From Trissonchulus latispiculum (lineage: Eukaryota; Nematoda; Enoplea; Enoplida; Ironidae): a stretch of 64,000 nt of DNA. Made by a program: the position numbers and the translations under genes. Shown here piece by piece: positions 45,100 to 57,432 of the stretch. The DNA is taken from contig JASAND010012506.1 in assembly GCA_030248195.1 (NCBI GenBank), forward strand, positions 1 through 64,000, read 5' to 3'. Positions within the stretch are counted from its first letter, which is position 1. The number at the start of each line of letters is the position of its first letter. The notes under the pieces are model-generated. The model did not search any database. It was not told where the DNA came from and saw nothing but the letters and a program-made list of their open reading frames with translations.

Positions 45100-47325
45100 T
45101 ATGTTCGTTTACTTGGATTTAGAAATTTGCTCTCCACTTTCAAATCAATGTCTTGTTTCCACGAGTTCACATAGGCCAAGTTTTCGCCATCTGACTTAAC
45201 ACCAGCAATAAACCCGCCGGCTTTTGATTGTTAGAAAGGTATTGATGATACCCTTGAACAAGTCTGTGCGTCGGTTTTCTTCGCCCCAGTGCCAAACTTC
45301 ATAAATCCTTACAACTTTGAATCCTACTTCAATGGCACCTTTTAATTCTTCTGGTACCCATCTTCCGTGCAATGTACTTTCGGTATCCGTGTGACAGCAG
45401 GAAGTGTTTGCATTGTTGAAGACACATTCTGAGCAAAGTGGAAATAATAGTTTTTGTTGAGCTTTTAGTGGCAGAACAGGTAAGTAGAACTGCTTTTGGG
45501 GTAGAATATCGCATTCTTTTAAACCGAAATAACTAGAAACGTCTGTTAAATCAGATGTGATGATTTCAGGTGTTCCGACAGGGTAAACACATATCTTATT
45601 GACGAAAGGATATTCACCGGTATCGTCTATAAGAGACGAATTTCTCATTTTCTTTAGTTTTGTAATACAAGTACGTTAAATAAACTCTCCCTCCGAAGAA
45701 AGCATCTTTAGGCTTTTGTGGGGGTTTTGTCTAATTCATCGATTTTATGAAATCGGCAACTTTGGATTTCGTTGAACTTCGTTGTCCCAGTCACATTCCC
45801 ATTTATGGATTATGTAATATCCAGCCTTTTGCAGTTTACAAACTTGTCTAACGCGGCTCGGCTAACCGCAGATGGTGATGACAAAAAGAATGGATTTTTC
45901 GTGCTTCATTTAACATTTTTTACTAGAATCATTTCGACATCCTTGGAACTCAAACACACTGGGCTTAAGATTAAAATTACGACAAAAACCGTAAACATAG
46001 TGTCCCTCAATTTTCGCTTCACCTTCATTTCTTGCATGCTTGTTTGATGCACCGGGTCACGGACTCAATCAAACTTAACCAATTAACTTTTTTAACTATT
46101 AATTAATTCATTAAACAAGCTTTCTTATGAGGACGTCCTTCGGATGATGATGAACAGTGATTGCCTTGATAGGCATAAATTTCAAGCGGTACAAAATGTT
46201 ACACTCCGATGCAATGGTCACAGCCGCTTTGAAGGGATCTATTGATGTTGTTTCCATAAAGATATCTCGAAAGGCAAGACAAGCTTGACTCGAAATATTA
46301 ACATCAAGCTTGCAGTGTTTTTCCAACTCATTCTGAAGATTGTATTGTTCCCCTTGTGTTTCATAAGACATACGTTCCTTGTTGTACCAGTCGACAAACA
46401 CGAATAGCATCTTTTGTACTCATTCTTTTCGGGTCAAAAAAACTGCTATCCGGAAACGTCCCAATTTAGTGCTGATTAGCTACAGTATTGAAGTTGTGAG
46501 GAAATGCCTTTGCAGATCCTTGCTCAGCCCAAATGCTTTAGGCAGGGTCTTTAAAGGAAGGGGAGGAAAGTTGTATAAGTCAATAAACGTCTCCCGCAGT
46601 GCAACTGTAAGCGTATCACTTTGCAGCTACGACATGTTATTTATGTCGGTTTTATAGATTTCCCATTAAGGAAGCGCAAGATAGGCCAAGCATCGTAGGC
46701 CTGGAAGTGCAGCAATAAATATGTGTTCGTTTCACAGCGGCTTTTTTGAATAAATATTTTATGAACTTTTCTGTACAATCCCATCCTCGGAAAACATTCT
46801 ATTCGTTTTTCCATTTGCAACAACCAAGTTAGGTTTATGTGTATTACCATCTTGTGCAGACTCAAAATCATAACTCAGGATTACTCATGTTAACAGTAGG
46901 TCTTTCGAGATAACATATATGTTCTGCTTCACTTGCTGTTCTCCATTGTTTGCAAATGCTACATTGTACCAAACCGCAGCGATGGGATGGTGGTTCTTTT
47001 AGTTTTCGTGCTACAATACTGTAGCATTGAGGACACTTTATGTATTTTGTGCATACTCTAGTTTGCTGATGATGGCGGAAACACTCTTCTGTTTTCCATT
47101 CACCATTGCAGTCAGCACAGAATCCTATTGAAATGTGTCCGTCCACCGCTGCATTTTGCTTGGAAGCAATATTGACACCTCACCATCTTTTCTTGTGAAT
47201 TTGGACGAGCACTGATCGCATTGTTGCATCTGAAACGGTTTCGTCTTGTCCATGCTAAAATTACATAGCAAATTTCTTCTACGTTTAGGAAGTTCCTTCA
47301 AAGACAGTCTTTCTTGTTCCACCGG
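45100..47325 (-). pseudogene. Polinton protein-primed DNA polymerase B, decayed
   Basis: Pieces in order on the minus strand: zinc-binding Cys/His segments (47320-46870: CDQCSSKF, then CADCNGEW..CF..H....C and CSICKQW..H.C); ExoI-like YDFESAQ (about 46868) with HKPNLVV; an ExoII-like AYDAWPILRFL; the landmark HCKLDVNISSQACLAFRDIF with DPFKAAVTIAS (46410-46111); the YPFVNK..VYPVGTPEI segment near polymerase motif A (45640-45560); FGLKECDILP, FPLCSEC and the EVWHWG..LF segment (45500-45240). These landmarks are strongly Polinton-like. The enzyme would copy the element by protein priming. Frames change at least five times, so it is inactive. The integrase lies upstream on the same strand. Confidence 0.8.
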
Positions 47326-47486
47326 ATTAGGGACGAAGTAATTCTTGCGATGAAAAGTCGGCTATAAAAGAGAACTGTTTTTATCCTCAATTTTATACCC
47401 AGGTTTGTACCCTTTCATTTGTCGAGAAACTCGGAGGATTTCTTGTGAATACATAGGTTCATAACCCTTTGCCGTGGTTTGCCTGA

Positions 47487-48240
47487 TTAGCGGGATTCTG
47501 ACATTGTGACTGAAAGGGTTTTCTCGGTTTTTAGTCTTTTGAAGTTTGGCTGCTTTTCCGAGTTGATGTGGGACAGGGCTAAGTACTTCGAGAATCCCAA
47601 TTTTCTTTTATTCATGCCATTTACAATATTTTGCAGCTCGTCAACATTTCGAAACTGATCTTGACTAAAGTAAAACCTGTGAATTCGCCTTTTCAACTCC
47701 AGAATGGTGCTTTCAGCTATATAACTCTTGCTATTTACACCTGTGCTAAACTACGGATGAATTCTTTTCGGAGTTTTCAACTACTTCAGCTAAACTACGG
47801 AGTTTTCAAAAAGTCCGTGACAGTGAATTCTTTACCACGATCGGTGAAAGTGCTTGTAGGTTTCCGTCCTGAAGACTGAAATAATTCATTAAATGATTTG
47901 ATCGCATCATCAGCTTGTTTTGTTTTAAGAGTGCGAACCCAAGTGTGTCGTGAAAACTCATCTACTATTACAACAATGAATCGGATTCCACCATTAAAAT
48001 TACTCAGTGCTGACATATCCGCCAGCTCAGCAGCCCATGTTTGATCTATGGTGCTGATAACAGGTTCTCGCTCAAACTTGTACTCGGAAGTTTTGCTCGG
48101 GAATAAATGGTTTGGCGTCAAAGCGAAGCCTTTACTTGCTAAATAGTAACTCGAAGTTCATTTTCTTTAGCTAATTTATGTAACGCATCGACGTCACCAA
48201 ATGAAGCAGCAGACTACGGCGAGTACAACAATATGTTAAT
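47487..48240 (-). pseudogene. Polinton/Maverick integrase, second copy, frameshifted
   Basis: The N-terminal mark ASFGDVDALHKLA (about 48210-48170) is followed, after stops, by DQTWAAELADMSAL and VVIVDEFSRHTW (first catalytic acidic residue, near 48030), then STFTDRGKEF (second Asp, near 47830). The C-terminal end MKRRIHRFYFSQDQF with DELQNIVNGMNKRK lies at 47696-47580, after a break where the catalytic Glu would be expected. It differs clearly from the integrase at 30769-31745, so the two came from separate insertions. Reads toward PolB. Confidence 0.75.
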
Positions 48241-48684
48241 CAGATCATTTTGGAAAAAATTTATTAGACACAGTGATATACATTTTATCTGCCATACCTA
48301 AAGTAAAGTTACTTGTTTTGAAAAATTTTTTTTGTTGGAACCAATTTTTACAAGCAGTTCCAGCAGAACATGTTCTGTGGTGACTGCCTGCTTCCGAGTC
48401 AGGTTAATGGCTTTGCCTGGACGAAACACTCCGTTCCCGTCATTGTGGGTCTTCCATTCTTAACACTGTCCTTAGCTATGTAGAGAGAGCGCATATTCGA
48501 TCGTTTAGCCTCTACCAGTGTACATCAGTCGTCCGAAAATTAGCCTGTGCTCATCTATAGAGACTTATCCAGTAGGCACTACGTTGGGGACATATTTTGG
48601 CTCATTGTTGGGGATATGGATCACGGTCTGGCCATCATTTAGCTGTTCGTCAATCTTCAGATTCTTGTCTTCAGAATCTTCGGA

Positions 48685-49440
48685 TTGTTATTCTACCTGG
48701 AAGTAGAAAAGACAAAAAGGTTTATCATAAACATTCCGAAGCAAACTACTAAAAACAATGGATTTTATGCTCACAATGACACACGACGTAACAAGCACGT
48801 TCCAGTTCAGCACAAACCTGGTGAAAACTTTTTCTGCTTAGACTATAAAGTAGCTCTTGCAAAACTAGTTCTCCCAGAGACGTACACTATAACCAGTGAT
48901 TTAAGCTTTGAATACTATTCTGTTGCCAAATCAGTTTGGATAAAAGGTTTTCTTCACAATACGGTGTGTACTGCTCTTGACGAACTTCTGGATATTATAA
49001 GGAAATGCTTCGCACTGGACTCGGATAATGTTCAAGTAAAGATAAATAACAACGAGAATTCCATAACCTGCTTGAATGAGGTCAAGCTAAGAAACATTTC
49101 ATTTAGCTTAAAAGTATTTTAGGACTTACAGAAGTGCGATCAGAGACAGCAATCGACGGTTCTTCCAATATTGATCTCAGATACCTTTCCCGATGCTTTA
49201 TGGTGTAGTGTTCCTTTCAGGATGTGCAGTTTTTCAATAATACAACTATGAAAATTTTGGCAGTAATTCCTGCAACACACACTGACAACGTTACATACGA
49301 CCCAGCTCGTGACTACTTTCATGCAAACTGAACTAGTGGAATGAAGTTTTTGTTGGTATTGCTGATATGAATGGTGGCAATTTGACGTTTTGTGGAGGAC
49401 TCGCCATAATTCAACTCGCCAATTTTGTTGCAGTCTAAGT
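48685..49440 (+). pseudogene. Polinton penton/minor-capsid-like protein, frameshifted
   Basis: The plus-strand frame 48685-49122 reads KTKRFIINIP, GENFFCLDYKVALAKLVLPE, then a long beta-rich region. It corresponds to the single-jelly-roll minor capsid of Polintons, where a W/Y-K-V-A-L-x-E strand is typical. It continues in other frames with MKILAVIPATHTDNVTYDP (about 49248) and GGNLTFCGG (about 49375), the usual C-terminal landmarks, ending near 49436. At least two frame changes. Divergently transcribed from the integrase, as in other Polintons. A basic Lys-rich stretch at 49560-49616 may be a remnant of the next gene. Confidence 0.6.
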
Positions 49441-49444
49441 CAAG

Positions 49445-51730
49445 ATAAGTTAAAAACAATATAAACCACAACATAACTCTGTTTTTATTACATAATGGCT
49501 CTATATTACGCTAGAAACAATAGACGGTCAAGTAAAACAAGCTGTTATTCCAGTTGTGCTTGCCGTCAAAAAGTCTAAGAGAAAAAGCAGTAAAACCCAG
49601 AAAACAGTTAAACCATGAAAAGCAATCCATCTCTCAGACTGCAAATGGGGACATAGAATCATAGGATATATATGTTTGAACCACATCGAATGCTACTAAA
49701 ACTTCTTCGAAAACATTTAAGTGGATTCCAACTTCAAGGAATCGCCGGATATTTTAGCAAGGTGGAGTATTTTCTGTTTCCCTAGTCTTCTGCAATCAAT
49801 TCATTTACAGTCAAAAAGTATCATGCATTAACACATAATTTAATCTGTTAATTGGTCAAAATAAAAGGAAACAACCTAGTCTAAGTCTGTTTAAGAAAGG
49901 TTAGACTAAACTAGAGCGGAATTAAATTAACTCTTAACAACTCGTTTGCTCCATTCAAGCTTGGCTTTCCCTCTTTCAACATTTTCATGAAGAAATTAGA
50001 ATTAATTTTTAACTCTATCTTTCTTAAAATGGTCCTTAGATGGAGTAAATACCTCGCCCCACAACCACAACTGGAATAGAGCTTCTGTTATTCCAATTAT
50101 GCAGAGCAGCTAAACATAAAATGCAACAATTTCTAATGTTGGGTTGTATTAGTCACAAATTTTAACACATTCAGCTTGATTAAAAATTCTGATATCGAAA
50201 ATGCACTTTTTAAGACAATACAAGCACTCAAGACTAAGCGCATCAGTGAGAGTTAACTCCTTTATACCTTCAAGGTCGGCGTTGTAAATCTGGAGCATAT
50301 GGTCCCCATCAGGAGTCTGAGCAATGCAATCTTCTAAACAAGAAACAAATAGTTGCAAATACTAATTTGAGGGGATAATGTTGAGCACTCTGCAGTAAAT
50401 TGACAACGGCATTCACATGAAGACAGTATTTTATGGTGTTATACTCATCACTTCATCTTGCGGACTTTTGGCAGAGCGTGATGCAAAAATTTTGAAATTA
50501 TTAAAGCGAAATGTTTTCGGAGGGGTTTCTGATGTGTTTTGGAAATTTGGCTTTGGTTTTGTGCGAAACTACGATTCAAATTGTGTCAAAACGGACGTCG
50601 TTGAAATTTTGCAATTTTAGTGGGATCCGTTTGGTTTGTATAATCATAATATGAACCAAGGGAACGTACTCTGAGCCAAACTCAGAAGCTTGAGATTCAG
50701 TCCTCAGCGACCAAATTTTGCTACTTACTTCAACTTGGGCCACGCATTAAAATGTGTGATAATCCAAAATTAAAGATCAAAACGAATTTGTAGTTTCTAA
50801 AGAAGAATCCGAAAACGCTAATCCGCCGAGTACATGAAAAAGAGACGTGAGGGGAGACACTGCATTTATCAAAAATATCTCTGCCAGGAGAAGGGACACA
50901 CTGATTGTTCACACGAACTTTTTAAACTTGTTTCAAGATTTGACCTTCTTGAGCAGCAGTAGAGTAGCATACTGAGTTTCTGTGCGTGTGCACCAATCTT
51001 TAGCGACTGTGTTTGGAAGAAAGCCAGGAAAATCTCACTAATAACCTCCTGAGAGGTGTAAACTGAAACTTTTGCATTATAAACTTTTTCTAAATTGTAC
51101 AGCAAATTCTATTGCTAAACAGGTGTTCTACAAAGCTATGAGAACGTCATTACCTCAACAGTAATGGTGATGCTGTGGCAGTTCTAGCTGACGGATTGAC
51201 CCTGAACAGACAGGATAACTTACCAATTTAAAATTGGGTGCTACAGTAATTCTTTGCAAGCCTTATACTTGGCATGATCTTCGACGTACTTGTAGCATAA
51301 TGAGAAACTACTGCTCCACCAGTGGTTTCATCAGTGATCAAAAATAAGTAGAATAATAGATTACACTAGTATTTAATGACTACTATTTGGACGAATTCTA
51401 GAGTTGGTTTCGCTAAAAGAGGATGGGGTTTTAATTGAAATGGGCCCAAAAAACTCCGGGAGGGAAACAAGATCGTAGTCACCGCTACTATTCTTTATAA
51501 ATCACTTAAATTCTTCTTGATGGATGCATTCGTCGTCACATGGAAACTGTTTGAATCCAAAACACTTGGGCGCATTCTTCCTATCTAAAACTAGAATAAA
51601 ATATGTAAGCAGATTAAACCAAGGCAATACGAGTACGTAGTACCAAGAGCAATATACATGAGTACGGCAACAGGCAGTGTAAAGGAAGAGGCATAGGAAA
51701 GATTGATAAACCTGTAACGGGAGTTCAGCT
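49445..51730. other. No recognisable gene; end of Polinton relic and dispersed repeat
   Basis: Frames at 50149-50358 (minus) and 50417-50620 (plus) have no domain. A repeat related to 44608-44750 lies at 51411-51486, in the opposite orientation. No terminal repeat of the Polinton was found. Confidence 0.4.
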
Positions 51731-52285
51731 GATGGCCATGTGGTGTAATAGTTGGTTAGCATGTCTGCTCCGGAGTCAGAAAGGCCGTGGTTCGAAACCC
51801 GACTGGGCCAATTCTTTACTTTCAATGGCGAGTGAAAAGATGAACCTCCCTCTTCCCTTCTCTCTTCTATGTCCTGGCTTCGAGGGTACGAGGGTGCCTG
51901 ATGCCTCCCGTTTGGTCTTGTCCTCGGTTTCTTCCTGATCCGCCAACCCTGGTAGAAGGGCTGCATGTGTCGAGACTGCCTCAGGACCCGGATTGGACTC
52001 CTGTCTCCGGTCCCCCAGTAGTTGCCTCTGGTTGGTTGAATCTAACAGGGGTCAAGGAACGTGTGTTGGGGGAGCACGGACCCCTTGGGCTCAGAAGGCC
52101 CTGCGCTGGATGCGCTCTCGGTTCAAAGCTGCAAGGTTCCAGTTCTGCGCACTAACCAACGACCAATATAACCATGTACTGGTGACAACCGCAAACCGTG
52201 CGCCCAGTAATGGTCAGCGTTTAGCGCAGCCGGTAGGCTAGTAGACCGATCGGACGGCTACCACCCTGGTGCAGTTTGCAGTGCA
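51731..52285 (+). mobile_element. tRNA-headed SINE-like element, GC-rich body
   Basis: The head at 51734-51812 carries an A box (TGGTGTAATAGTTGG) and a perfect B box (GGTTCGAAACC) with tRNA-like spacing and GGCCA..TGGGCCA termini. The anticodon region does not fold as a good tRNA because U33 and one stem pair are lost, which argues for a tRNA-derived element. A GC-rich, non-coding body of about 470 bp follows (for example TCCGGTCCCCCAGTAGTTGC) and ends near a CAGTTTGCAGTGCAGC segment. Body composition is very unlike its AT-rich surroundings. Frames here are by-products. Confidence 0.6.
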
Positions 52286-52299
52286 GCTATTATTTCTGC

Positions 52300-53320
52300 T
52301 AAGATATTGATTTTCGGATATTAATATATTAGAATGATATATTCAAAAACAAGGTTTTTCCCAGATTTCGTGTAAATATGCAGATCCAGTTTCCAAATCG
52401 TTGTGGAATATTTTATTTTATAATAGTTTCCTGGACTTTAATTTAAAATTATTAAAGTGTAATGCTACCTTCAGGAACAATAAATGAAACTTAAACTGAA
52501 ACTTGAACGCAATAAATTTTGCAAAAACTTAAGGCCCGGCGCACCGCATCGCAACGCAACCCCGTCGTTGCATCTTTGACTTGGAATATTTTAAAGAACA
52601 GTAGAATTACATCAAAGTCATGGCGTCATAAAAAGATTGACCTTTTTCTTGAAAAGCAATGTAGACCGTTGCGTAATCTTTGAAGCTTGAATCCCAGAAC
52701 GGAGAACTTCGGTTCAGCATCATAGTTTGTCAAAGCCATGTCAGTTGTATCTATAAATGGAAATTAAAACTAATACTGTTTGGTCATTATCCTATTTTGT
52801 TATTCAAACAACTAGGAAATTATATGTTGGTTTTCATGGCATTAATCTAAACAAAATTGCCGTTCAAAAACAAAAGACTTGATAAAGTTGATGACCTTAT
52901 ATATACGTTTTCTTCAAGTTTCGCTTTATAAAACAAGAATCGGTTGATAAGAACCGAATTCGACCTCTTCTTATAGACATTGTGCAAACATTAAAAGACA
53001 TGGGTTTGAAATTTAAGTTTAAAATGATTTCTTCCACATGTGTCTCTTGTTTCATACAGTAGGAGATGGCTAGATGTCAGCTTAGATTGGATGTGTGTGT
53101 GAATAGGATGTGTTGCATCAAAAATGAGGATGAGGATTTAAATGAAGTAGGCTGAAAAAACTGATATTTCGGATATTAATATATTAGAATGGTATTGGCA
53201 AAGACAGTTTTTTCCCAGATTTTGTGTAAATATGCAGCTCCAATTTCCATACCGTGGCTCTCCTTGATGCATATCAAATTTTTCTCCTAGTATTGTCGGC
53301 GCTTGAGCAGGAAATAGTCA
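52300..53320 (+). repeat. ~850-bp repeat unit, copy 1 (plus preceding tail piece)
   Basis: A tail piece at 52300-52430 (GGATATTAATATATTAGAATG ...) is followed by a full unit starting ATTAAAGTGTAATGC at 52451 and ending with the same tail at 53160-53320. The unit encodes a short stretch ending LKDMGLKFKFKMISSTC in a broken frame. Compare 56031-56905. Confidence 0.75.
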
Positions 53321-54775
53321 AAGAAGAACAAAAGTGTTGTCTAAAAGACTAAATCGGAGGCTAAATGTGGATAATTTTCAATGGCCGAGAGCTCGAGAGT
53401 ATTTTCCTTTTTATCGTCTAATAAAACCTAATTTGTTGTGAATTATGCACGTTCTCTTTAGTATTCCAGCTATGCACAGTAGGTGAAATTGACCATGATT
53501 TAGGTAGTTTAGCGTGACTTAATTTAACAACATACCGCGTAACTTGTAAGGATTGCTAAGAGTACATAAGATGGAGAAGCGACAGCTGGCAGCCTCTCAG
53601 TTATCAGCTGCAGCTACATGCCCAGTTCGGCGAAGCTGATCCCTCTAAACTATTTGCCTTCACTTCAAATACATTTACCCGCAAATTTGAGTTCTAAAGC
53701 TGGAAATAGTCGCATTTTAAACTGACAAAGGGTCCTTGTCTTCGAGCTTCAAAACGCTAACAGTGGTGACCATAAGGAACACATTCATGTCTGAGGTCGG
53801 CCGGTCTGAGCCAGCCACCTGCCGACGACTTCCGCTTGCTGTCCGGTCCGCCCCGACCGACCACCGACTAGCCACATCTAGCCCTGGATTTAGTTTTTTA
53901 CTCTACACTTTGACTTTGGATCTTTAGCAAGGACACTTATGATGAGTGATTTTTGCAGTGAAAAAAGATGATAGGCATTGGGGTGAACTATTAGACTTCC
54001 TAATTTGCTTGCTGTACTGAGTCGGAACATGGCTCAATCCGGTTTTGTCTACAATTTTCGGGTTAGCTAGAACCTTTTCGTTTGGGCCTAGTGTTTCCCC
54101 GAGTGTGGAGGTTTCCGGGGGCCGATATCACCAACAGTATGGCACGAAATTGAAGAACGAAATTCTCAGGGTTGGCGTGAGAAACCTTGCATTAAGTGAA
54201 AATGAAACGTTCTTCAATTTGTGCTCTAAAGCGGTTGAGGGGGTGTTGAATAGAGCGCAGCTTAGTACAACTTTACTGAGCATACAGCTCTTAAGGCTCT
54301 CACCAACTGCAGCTGTCGAACCACCAAATTCAAAACAGTTTAATCTCCAATGTCTTCCGACCTTTCTGACGGAACTACGTTCTTTGCCTTTCAGCAGTTC
54401 TGTCGGGCTCCGTTCTCCCATTCAAATGGCACTATAGTCACTTTTCTTTAAGAGTTAAATGAATCTTGAATTTTCACAAGCTGAAATTAGTCCCATTCAA
54501 CTTGTCGCTGCTCGCCAATCCGTCGGACTCCTTGGTAACCATTTTAGCATCGGTATCAGGGCCCATAGGCCCTGGTCCCATAACCTTTAAAATGAGCCGA
54601 TACTTTACTTAGAGCAAAGTTTATTGAAGAAGCTAATAACTTAATGAAACATGAGGTAAGATAGTGGTAGTCTCACAATAAACTTACTAGGTATCATCTC
54701 ATGCTTAAATGTACCTGGTGAAAGCTTGTTAACATTTTGAGTTTCCAGAATACTATTCTGACTTTGAAACTATGA
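53321..54775. other. Spacer between repeat units
   Basis: Includes a GC-rich patch at 53800-53880 and two overlapping opposed frames at 54045-54437 (+) and 54128-54421 (-), neither with a recognisable domain. No gene is supported. Confidence 0.35.
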
Positions 54776-54958
54776 TTGAACGCAATAGATTTTGCAAAAG
54801 CTTAACGCCCCGGCACAAGGCCTGGAGTCGTTGTATTTTATCTTTGACTTGGAATCTTTTAAAGAACAGCAGACAAAGTCATGGCGTCATAAAAAGATTG
54901 ACCTTTTTCTTGAAAACCAATGTGGACCGGTGCGCAATGTTTGAAGCTTGAATCCCAG
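54776..54958 (+). repeat. Repeat unit fragment, cut at a TG...CA sequence
   Basis: Matches the first part of the 56031 unit from TTGAACGCAATA to GCTTGAATCCCAG, then stops exactly where TGTAAAGTTGG begins. Confidence 0.7.
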
Positions 54959-55980
54959 TGTAAAGTTGGAATGGTAGAGCTAACCAAACTTTACGGGTGG
55001 AAACTGTGCGCGTATGGAAACGACGAACCTGGAGGAGACTTATGTTCCAGTCGACCTGGGCAGGATCTTGCCAAGAATAATTAAACCTAACGGACAACTA
55101 AATGAAGCTTTCTAAATGGACGAATAAATGTCTAACTAGTACTCACAGAAGAACTTTGAATAAATTAAATACACGCTCAGTGAATAATTAACCTACCTAA
55201 GACTTGAATAACTCAGAACCCTACCTACCGACTATACAGTTCTAATAAAACCTAACTAAGAACCCCTAACGGCTCAATAACTGAGACCGCATTTAATAAA
55301 AATCTAAAGAAACAGAGGGAGCGACTCCCGAAGTATTACAGGTCAAATTTAAAGAAAGGGCATTCATAACAAAAGCACAAAATTTGGGACGTTCAAACAA
55401 TAATAGACTTTAACAAAACAAGAAATTACCACATTTACATTCATAAACTAAATTACACAATATAGATTCACCCCCAAATACAATAAACCCACTTTTAAGT
55501 AATGTCTCAAGAATATTTCCCTAAGCCGTCGCGGCTGTCAACAATACAGGGAATGACATTCTAAAACTTTTCCTAAAATGAAAGACAATATTAATTATTA
55601 AGCAAAACAAAACACAAATATAACCCACTAATAAATTTTGATTCGACTCTCAAGGTCGCCTTGGAGTCTAGTAACTAAAAAGAAAACACATGAACTTACT
55701 AATACCCAGTAGGGAAATCCAATTGGCAAAAGGCAATACAACAAAATAAAAAGGCAGGGGAGAGAAATTATACACACGACCGCACGCGAAAGGCACAAAA
55801 GATAAGACTGACTAGTTTTTAAGAGAGATGCTGAGAGAGGAGCCTGGTGAATTTTGATTGGTCCATTTTGAGACCCCCTTTGCAGACGGGATGCTCAGAG
55901 CGCATCCAGACAAATTTCAAAAGACAAGCAGCGCCACCTAGCAGCTAAGTGGGCTGAATAAAACACACCCCATTTTAACA
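54959..55980 (+). mobile_element. Candidate solo LTR (1,022 bp)
   Basis: Runs from TGTAAAGTTGG to CCCCATTTTAACA, so it has TG...CA ends. The end resembles that of the Gypsy-type LTR edge at 2711 (there reversed: CCCCATTTTATTACA). It interrupts a repeat unit on the left. No target duplication is seen (CCCAG left, TAGAA right), so a rearranged or partial element is equally possible. No coding. Confidence 0.35.
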
Positions 55981-56030
55981 TAGAAAATACATCAATTTCA
56001 GCACAATTTCACGTAATTTCATTAAAGTGT

Positions 56031-56905
56031 AATGCTACCTTCAGGAACAATAAATGAAACTTAAACTGAAACTTGAACGCAATAAATTTTGCAAAAACTT
56101 AAGGCCCGGCGCACCGCATCGGAACGCAACCCCGTCGTTGCATCTTTGACTTGGAATCTTTTAAAGAACAGTAGAATTACATCAAAGTCATGGCGTCATA
56201 AAAAGATTGACCTTTTTCTTGAAAAGCAATGTAGACCGTTGCGTAATCTTTGAAGCTTGAATCCCAGAACGGAGAACTTCGGTTCAGCATCATAGTTTGT
56301 CAAAGCCATGTCAGCTGTATCTAAAAATGGAAATGAAAACTAAGACTGTTTTGTCATTATCCTATTTTGTTATTCAAACAACTAGGAAATTATATGTTTG
56401 TTTTCATGGCATTAATCTAAATAAAAATTCAAAAGTAAAGGTGTGCCGTTCAAAAACAAAAGGCTTGAATAAGTTGATGACCTTATATATACGTTTTCTT
56501 CAAGTTTCGCTTTATAAAACAAGAATCGGTTGATAAGAACCGAATTCGACCTTTTCTTATAGACATTGTGCAAACATTAAAAGACATGGGTTCGAAATTT
56601 AAGTTTAAGATGATTTCTTCCACATTGGCCTTTTGTTTTATACAGTAAGAGATAGTTTGTTGGTTAGATGTCAGCTTAGATAGTCGTGAATAGGATGTGT
56701 TGCATCAAAAATGAGGATGAGGATTTAAATGAAGTAGGCTGAAAAAAACTGATATTTCTGATATTAATATATTAGAATGGTATAGGCAAAGACAATTTTT
56801 CCCTGATTTTGTGTAAATATGCGTCTCCAGTTTCCAAACCGTGGCTCTCCTTCATGCATATCCACCCCCCTAGTATTGACGGCGCTAGAGCAGGAAATAA
56901 AGAAC
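56031..56905 (+). repeat. ~850-bp repeat unit, copy 2
   Basis: Same order as copy 1: ATTAAAGTGTAATGC, CCCGGCGCACCGCATCG, GAACGGAGAACTTCGG, a short frame at 56297-56533, ATAAGAACCGAATTCGACC, then the GATATTAATATATTAGAATGG tail. About 90 percent alike by eye. Confidence 0.8.
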
Positions 56906-57432
56906 AGCAGAATTACACCAAAGTCATGGCGTCATAAAAACATTTACCTTTTTCTTGAAAAGCAATGTCGACCGTTGCGTAATCTTTGAAGCTTTAATCC
57001 CAGAACGGAGAACTTCGGTTTAGCATCATAGTTTGTCAAAGCCATGTCAGTTGTATCTAAAAATGGAAATGAAAACTATTACTGTTTGGTCATTATCCTA
57101 TTTTGTCTTTCAAACAGATAGGAAATCATATGTTTGTTTTCATGGCATTAATCTAAATAAAGCTTCAAAAGCTCAAAAGTTGATGACCTTATCCGTTTTC
57201 TTCAAATTTCGCTTTATAGAACAAGAATCGGTTGATAAGAATCGAATTCGACCTCTTCTGATAGACATTGTGCAAACATTAAAAGACATGGGTTTGAAAT
57301 TTAAGCTTAAGATGATTTCTTCCACATGTGTCTCTTGTTTCATACAGTGTGTTCATACAGTGTTACATACTGTTTCATACAGTCACATGGCTGTTTTCTT
57401 TGGAAGGTTTAAGTACGGACGTATATAGCTGA
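56898..57432 (+). repeat. Repeat unit, copy 3, with the longest frame
   Basis: The copy lacks the first ~130 bp of the unit. A frame at 57033-57428 (131 aa) starts SKPCQLYLKMEMKTITVWSL and contains FFKFRFIEQESVDKNRIRP and DIVQTLKDMGLKFKLK. The same residues appear in other copies in shifted frames, as if a once-coding unit had decayed. No family recognised. Confidence 0.65.

Noticed and set aside
46379..46657. 92-aa plus frame
   Set aside because: Lies opposite the PolB relic and has no independent support.
51734..51812. Functional tRNA gene
   Set aside because: The anticodon loop lacks U33 and a stem pair, and a long GC-rich body follows; a tRNA-derived SINE is more likely.
54045..54437. 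130-aa plus frame and 97-aa minus frame
   Set aside because: They overlap in opposite directions, neither has a known domain, and splice context is lacking.
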